Below are positions 5,650 to 7,066 of a stretch of 7,066 bases of DNA, one piece after another (the first letter of the stretch is position 1; each line of letters begins with the position of its first letter). A program made the position numbers and the translations under genes. The notes under the pieces are model-generated. The model saw only the letters and a list, made by a program, of their open reading frames with translations, did no database searches and was not told the DNA's origin. The stretch spans positions 1 to 7,066 of the forward strand of contig DHMB01000138.1 in NCBI GenBank assembly GCA_002405565.1, in the 5' to 3' direction. The DNA comes from Clostridiales bacterium UBA4653. Its GTDB lineage: Bacteria; Bacillota; Clostridia; Oscillospirales; CAG-272.

Positions 5650-6912
5650 ATGTCAAAATACGATCCTTATCAGAATATGCTGAAGGTGCTTGACAGCGCA
5701 GCAGGCAAAATGGGAATAACGGCAGACGACTATGCGTTTCTGCGTTATCCCGAAAGAACAATAACTGTACACGTTCCGGTCAAAATGGATGACGGTCATA
5801 CAAAGGTTTTTGAGGGTTACCGTGTTCAGTATTCGAGCGTGAGAGGGCCGTATAAGGGCGGTATCCGTTATCACAGAGATACCGACCTCGGAGAGGTTAC
5901 TGCGCTTGCGGCATGGATGAGCCTGAAATGTGCCGTTGCGGGAATTCCTTACGGCGGCGGCAAGGGAGGAATAACGGTCGATCCGAGAGCGCTTTCCATG
6001 GGTGAGCTTGAACGTCTTACAAGGGGCTATACAAAGGCGATTGCGCCGGTTATCGGGCCCGATATGGATATCCCCGCGCCGGACGTCAACACAAATTCGC
6101 AGACGATGGCATGGATACTTGACACATTCAATCTTCTCAGCGGCGGAAAGTCGCTTCCCGGCGTTGTAACAGGTAAGCCAACGGAGCTCGGCGGTTCGCT
6201 CGGAAGAAATGAGTCGACGGGGCGCGGCGTGCTTTTCGTTATGCGTGAGACGCTTAAAAAGTTCGGCAAAAGTCTTGCGGGCACAAAGGTTGCCGTTCAG
6301 GGAGCGGGAAACGTCGGCGGAATTGCCGCACAACTGCTTTATGAAGCGGGTTGTACGATAGTCGCAATCTCCGATTCCACAGGGTCGATATATTCCGAAA
6401 AGGGAATTGATATGAATAAATTTACGACGTACAAAGAAGCGTCGACAAAAAACAAAGTGGCAAATTATGAGGAAGAGGGAATAGTCCATCTGCCCTGCGA
6501 AGGCGTGCTTACGGTTCCTGCCGATGTACTTGTCCCGGCCGCACTTGAAAATTCGATAACGGAAGAAATCGCAAAGGACGTTAAGGCAAAGATAATCGTC
6601 GAAGGCGCAAACGGCCCGACAACAGCCGAAGCCGACGCCGTTCTTGAGGAAAAGGGAATAACGGTCGTTCCGGACATTCTTGCAAACTCCGGCGGTGTTA
6701 TAGTCTCGTATTTTGAATGGGTGCAGAATTTGCAGAATTATTACTGGAGCGAAGAAGAGGTTAATTCACGCCTTGAAACAACTATCGTCTCCGCTTTTGA
6801 GACGGTCTGGAAGTGCGCTGAAAAATATAAAACATCGCTCCGTCTCGGCGCATATATCACCGCCGTTGACCGCATTGTCACAACGAAAAAACTCAAGGGC
6901 TCCGCAATTTAA
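5650..6912 (+). CDS. gdhA: Glutamate dehydrogenase, short hexameric type, probably NAD-dependent
   Basis: It interconverts glutamate with 2-oxoglutarate plus ammonium in the cytoplasm. With ATG 5650 as start the protein has 420 residues, normal for the family. Substrate-domain motifs are RGPYKGGIRYH (65-75, Lys69), SLKCAVAGIPYGGGKGG (91-107, Lys93 and the catalytic Lys105) and PAPDVNT (142-148, Asp145). These fall at a constant 20-residue offset from the known Clostridium symbiosum residues Lys89, Lys113, Lys125 and Asp165. The Rossmann motif GAGNVGG (218-224) follows, with Asp242 in ISDSTG near the end of the second strand, which favours NAD over NADP (inference). ANSGGVIVSYFEW (345-357) is the usual C-terminal motif. 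An in-frame GTG at 5641 lies inside the ribosome binding site GAGGTG (5638-5643), so ATG 5650, 6 nt downstream, is the better start. It has its own promoter and terminator; tRNA-Pro follows. Confidence 0.96.
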   Translation: MSKYDPYQNMLKVLDSAAGKMGITADDYAFLRYPERTITVHVPVKMDDGHTKVFEGYRVQYSSVRGPYKGGIRYHRDTDLGEVTALAAWMSLKCAVAGIPYGGGKGGITVDPRALSMGELERLTRGYTKAIAPVIGPDMDIPAPDVNTNSQTMAWILDTFNLLSGGKSLPGVVTGKPTELGGSLGRNESTGRGVLFVMRETLKKFGKSLAGTKVAVQGAGNVGGIAAQLLYEAGCTIVAISDSTGSIYSEKGIDMNKFTTYKEASTKNKVANYEEEGIVHLPCEGVLTVPADVLVPAALENSITEEIAKDVKAKIIVEGANGPTTAEADAVLEEKGITVVPDILANSGGVIVSYFEWVQNLQNYYWSEEEVNSRLETTIVSAFETVWKCAEKYKTSLRLGAYITAVDRIVTTKKLKGSAI

Positions 6913-6915
6913 TCA

Positions 6916-6944
6916 TTGACAAACAGAACTGCTTCCGCTATAAT
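6916..6944 (+). promoter_or_regulatory. Consensus promoter of tRNA-Pro, nested in the gdhA terminator
   Basis: -35 TTGACA (6916-6921) begins 4 nt after the gdhA stop codon. -10 TATAAT (6939-6944) follows after exactly 17 nt. Transcription should start near 6951, 26 nt before the mature tRNA. The spacer is the left arm of the gdhA terminator hairpin and the -10 lies in its loop. Confidence 0.85.
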
Positions 6945-6970
6945 ATTATGGCGGAAGCAGTTTCGCTTTT
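6927..6970 (+). terminator. Intrinsic terminator of gdhA
   Basis: A perfect 12-bp stem pairs 6927-6938 (AACTGCTTCCGC) with 6951-6962 (GCGGAAGCAGTT). The 12-nt loop at 6939-6950 is AT-rich. It is followed by a moderately T-rich tail (TTCGCTTTT, to 6970). It lies 14 nt after the gdhA stop codon. The imperfect tail leaves room for some read-through into the tRNA gene. Confidence 0.75.
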
Positions 6971-6976
6971 GACATT

Positions 6977-7051
6977 CGGGATGTAGGGTAACGGTTACCC
7001 GCTTGCTTTGGGAGCAAGCTCAAGCAGGTTCGACTCCTGTCATCCCGACCA
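6977..7051 (+). tRNA. tRNA-Pro, anticodon TGG
   Basis: A full cloverleaf can be drawn. The 7-bp acceptor stem is 6977-6983 with 7041-7047. The D arm is 6986-7000 with GG in the loop. The anticodon stem is 7002-7006 with 7014-7018, around the loop TTTGGGA and anticodon TGG at 7009-7011. A 5-nt variable loop follows. The T arm is 7024-7040 with loop TTCGACT and one G-T pair at its base. The discriminator base is A (7048), and CCA (7049-7051) is encoded. The C1-G72 first pair is the one typical of bacterial tRNA-Pro. This isoacceptor can read all CCN codons if U34 is modified. No terminator or second tRNA is visible in the last 15 bases. Confidence 0.97.
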
Positions 7052-7066
7052 CATACGAATAATCCG

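Noticed and set aside
5653..6489. A 278-residue open frame on the - strand inside gdhA
   Set aside because: It is the antisense of a strongly conserved enzyme gene, with no recognisable domain and no start signals.
6969..6974. TTGACA directly before the tRNA as a promoter -35
   Set aside because: No -10 lies at proper spacing; it would fall within the tRNA, where the sequence is CGGTTA. The promoter at 6916-6944 is perfect.

Overview
The window looks like chromosomal DNA from a low-to-mid-GC Gram-positive anaerobe of the Clostridia type. The evidence is a type III (GlnN) glutamine synthetase, a short NAD-type hexameric glutamate dehydrogenase, strong AGGAGG/GGAGG ribosome binding sites on most genes, and several textbook sigma-A promoters (TTGACA-N17-TATAAT). 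This placement is inferred from protein families and signals; no marker for a finer taxonomic call is present.

Layout. (1) Positions 1-254 (+) hold the 3' end of an unidentified gene, closed by a bidirectional terminator at 259-284. (2) Positions 294-2378 (-) encode glutamine synthetase III, with its own consensus promoter at 2411-2439. (3) Positions 2495-3343 (-, TTG start) and 3424-4047 (-) encode two membrane proteins: an unrecognised 8-span protein and an HdeD/DUF308-like 6-span protein. They probably form one transcription unit that ends in a hairpin at about 2441-2496. (4) Positions 4048-4248 are a divergent control region. Two promoters point away from each other, share one -35 element and are exact mirror images around position 4099. 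(5) Positions 4249-5505 (+) encode an XRE-type helix-turn-helix protein whose C-terminal two thirds are ten 29-residue repeats (87 bp each). (6) Positions 5650-6912 (+) encode glutamate dehydrogenase behind a perfect consensus promoter. (7) Positions 6977-7051 (+) are a tRNA-Pro(TGG) gene. Its promoter is built into the terminator hairpin of the dehydrogenase gene.

How the genes fit together. Glutamine synthetase and glutamate dehydrogenase are the two classical ammonium-assimilating enzymes, here about 3.3 kb apart, on opposite strands and with separate promoters. Between them lies a small module of a DNA-binding repeat protein facing membrane-protein genes across a symmetric promoter. This arrangement suggests, but does not prove, that the repeat protein controls its own gene and the membrane genes.

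The points most worth a second look are the mirror-image divergent promoter (4074-4124), the HTH plus 29-residue repeat architecture with signs of recent repeat expansion, its two in-frame starts each with a strong ribosome binding site, and the promoter nested in a terminator ahead of tRNA-Pro.
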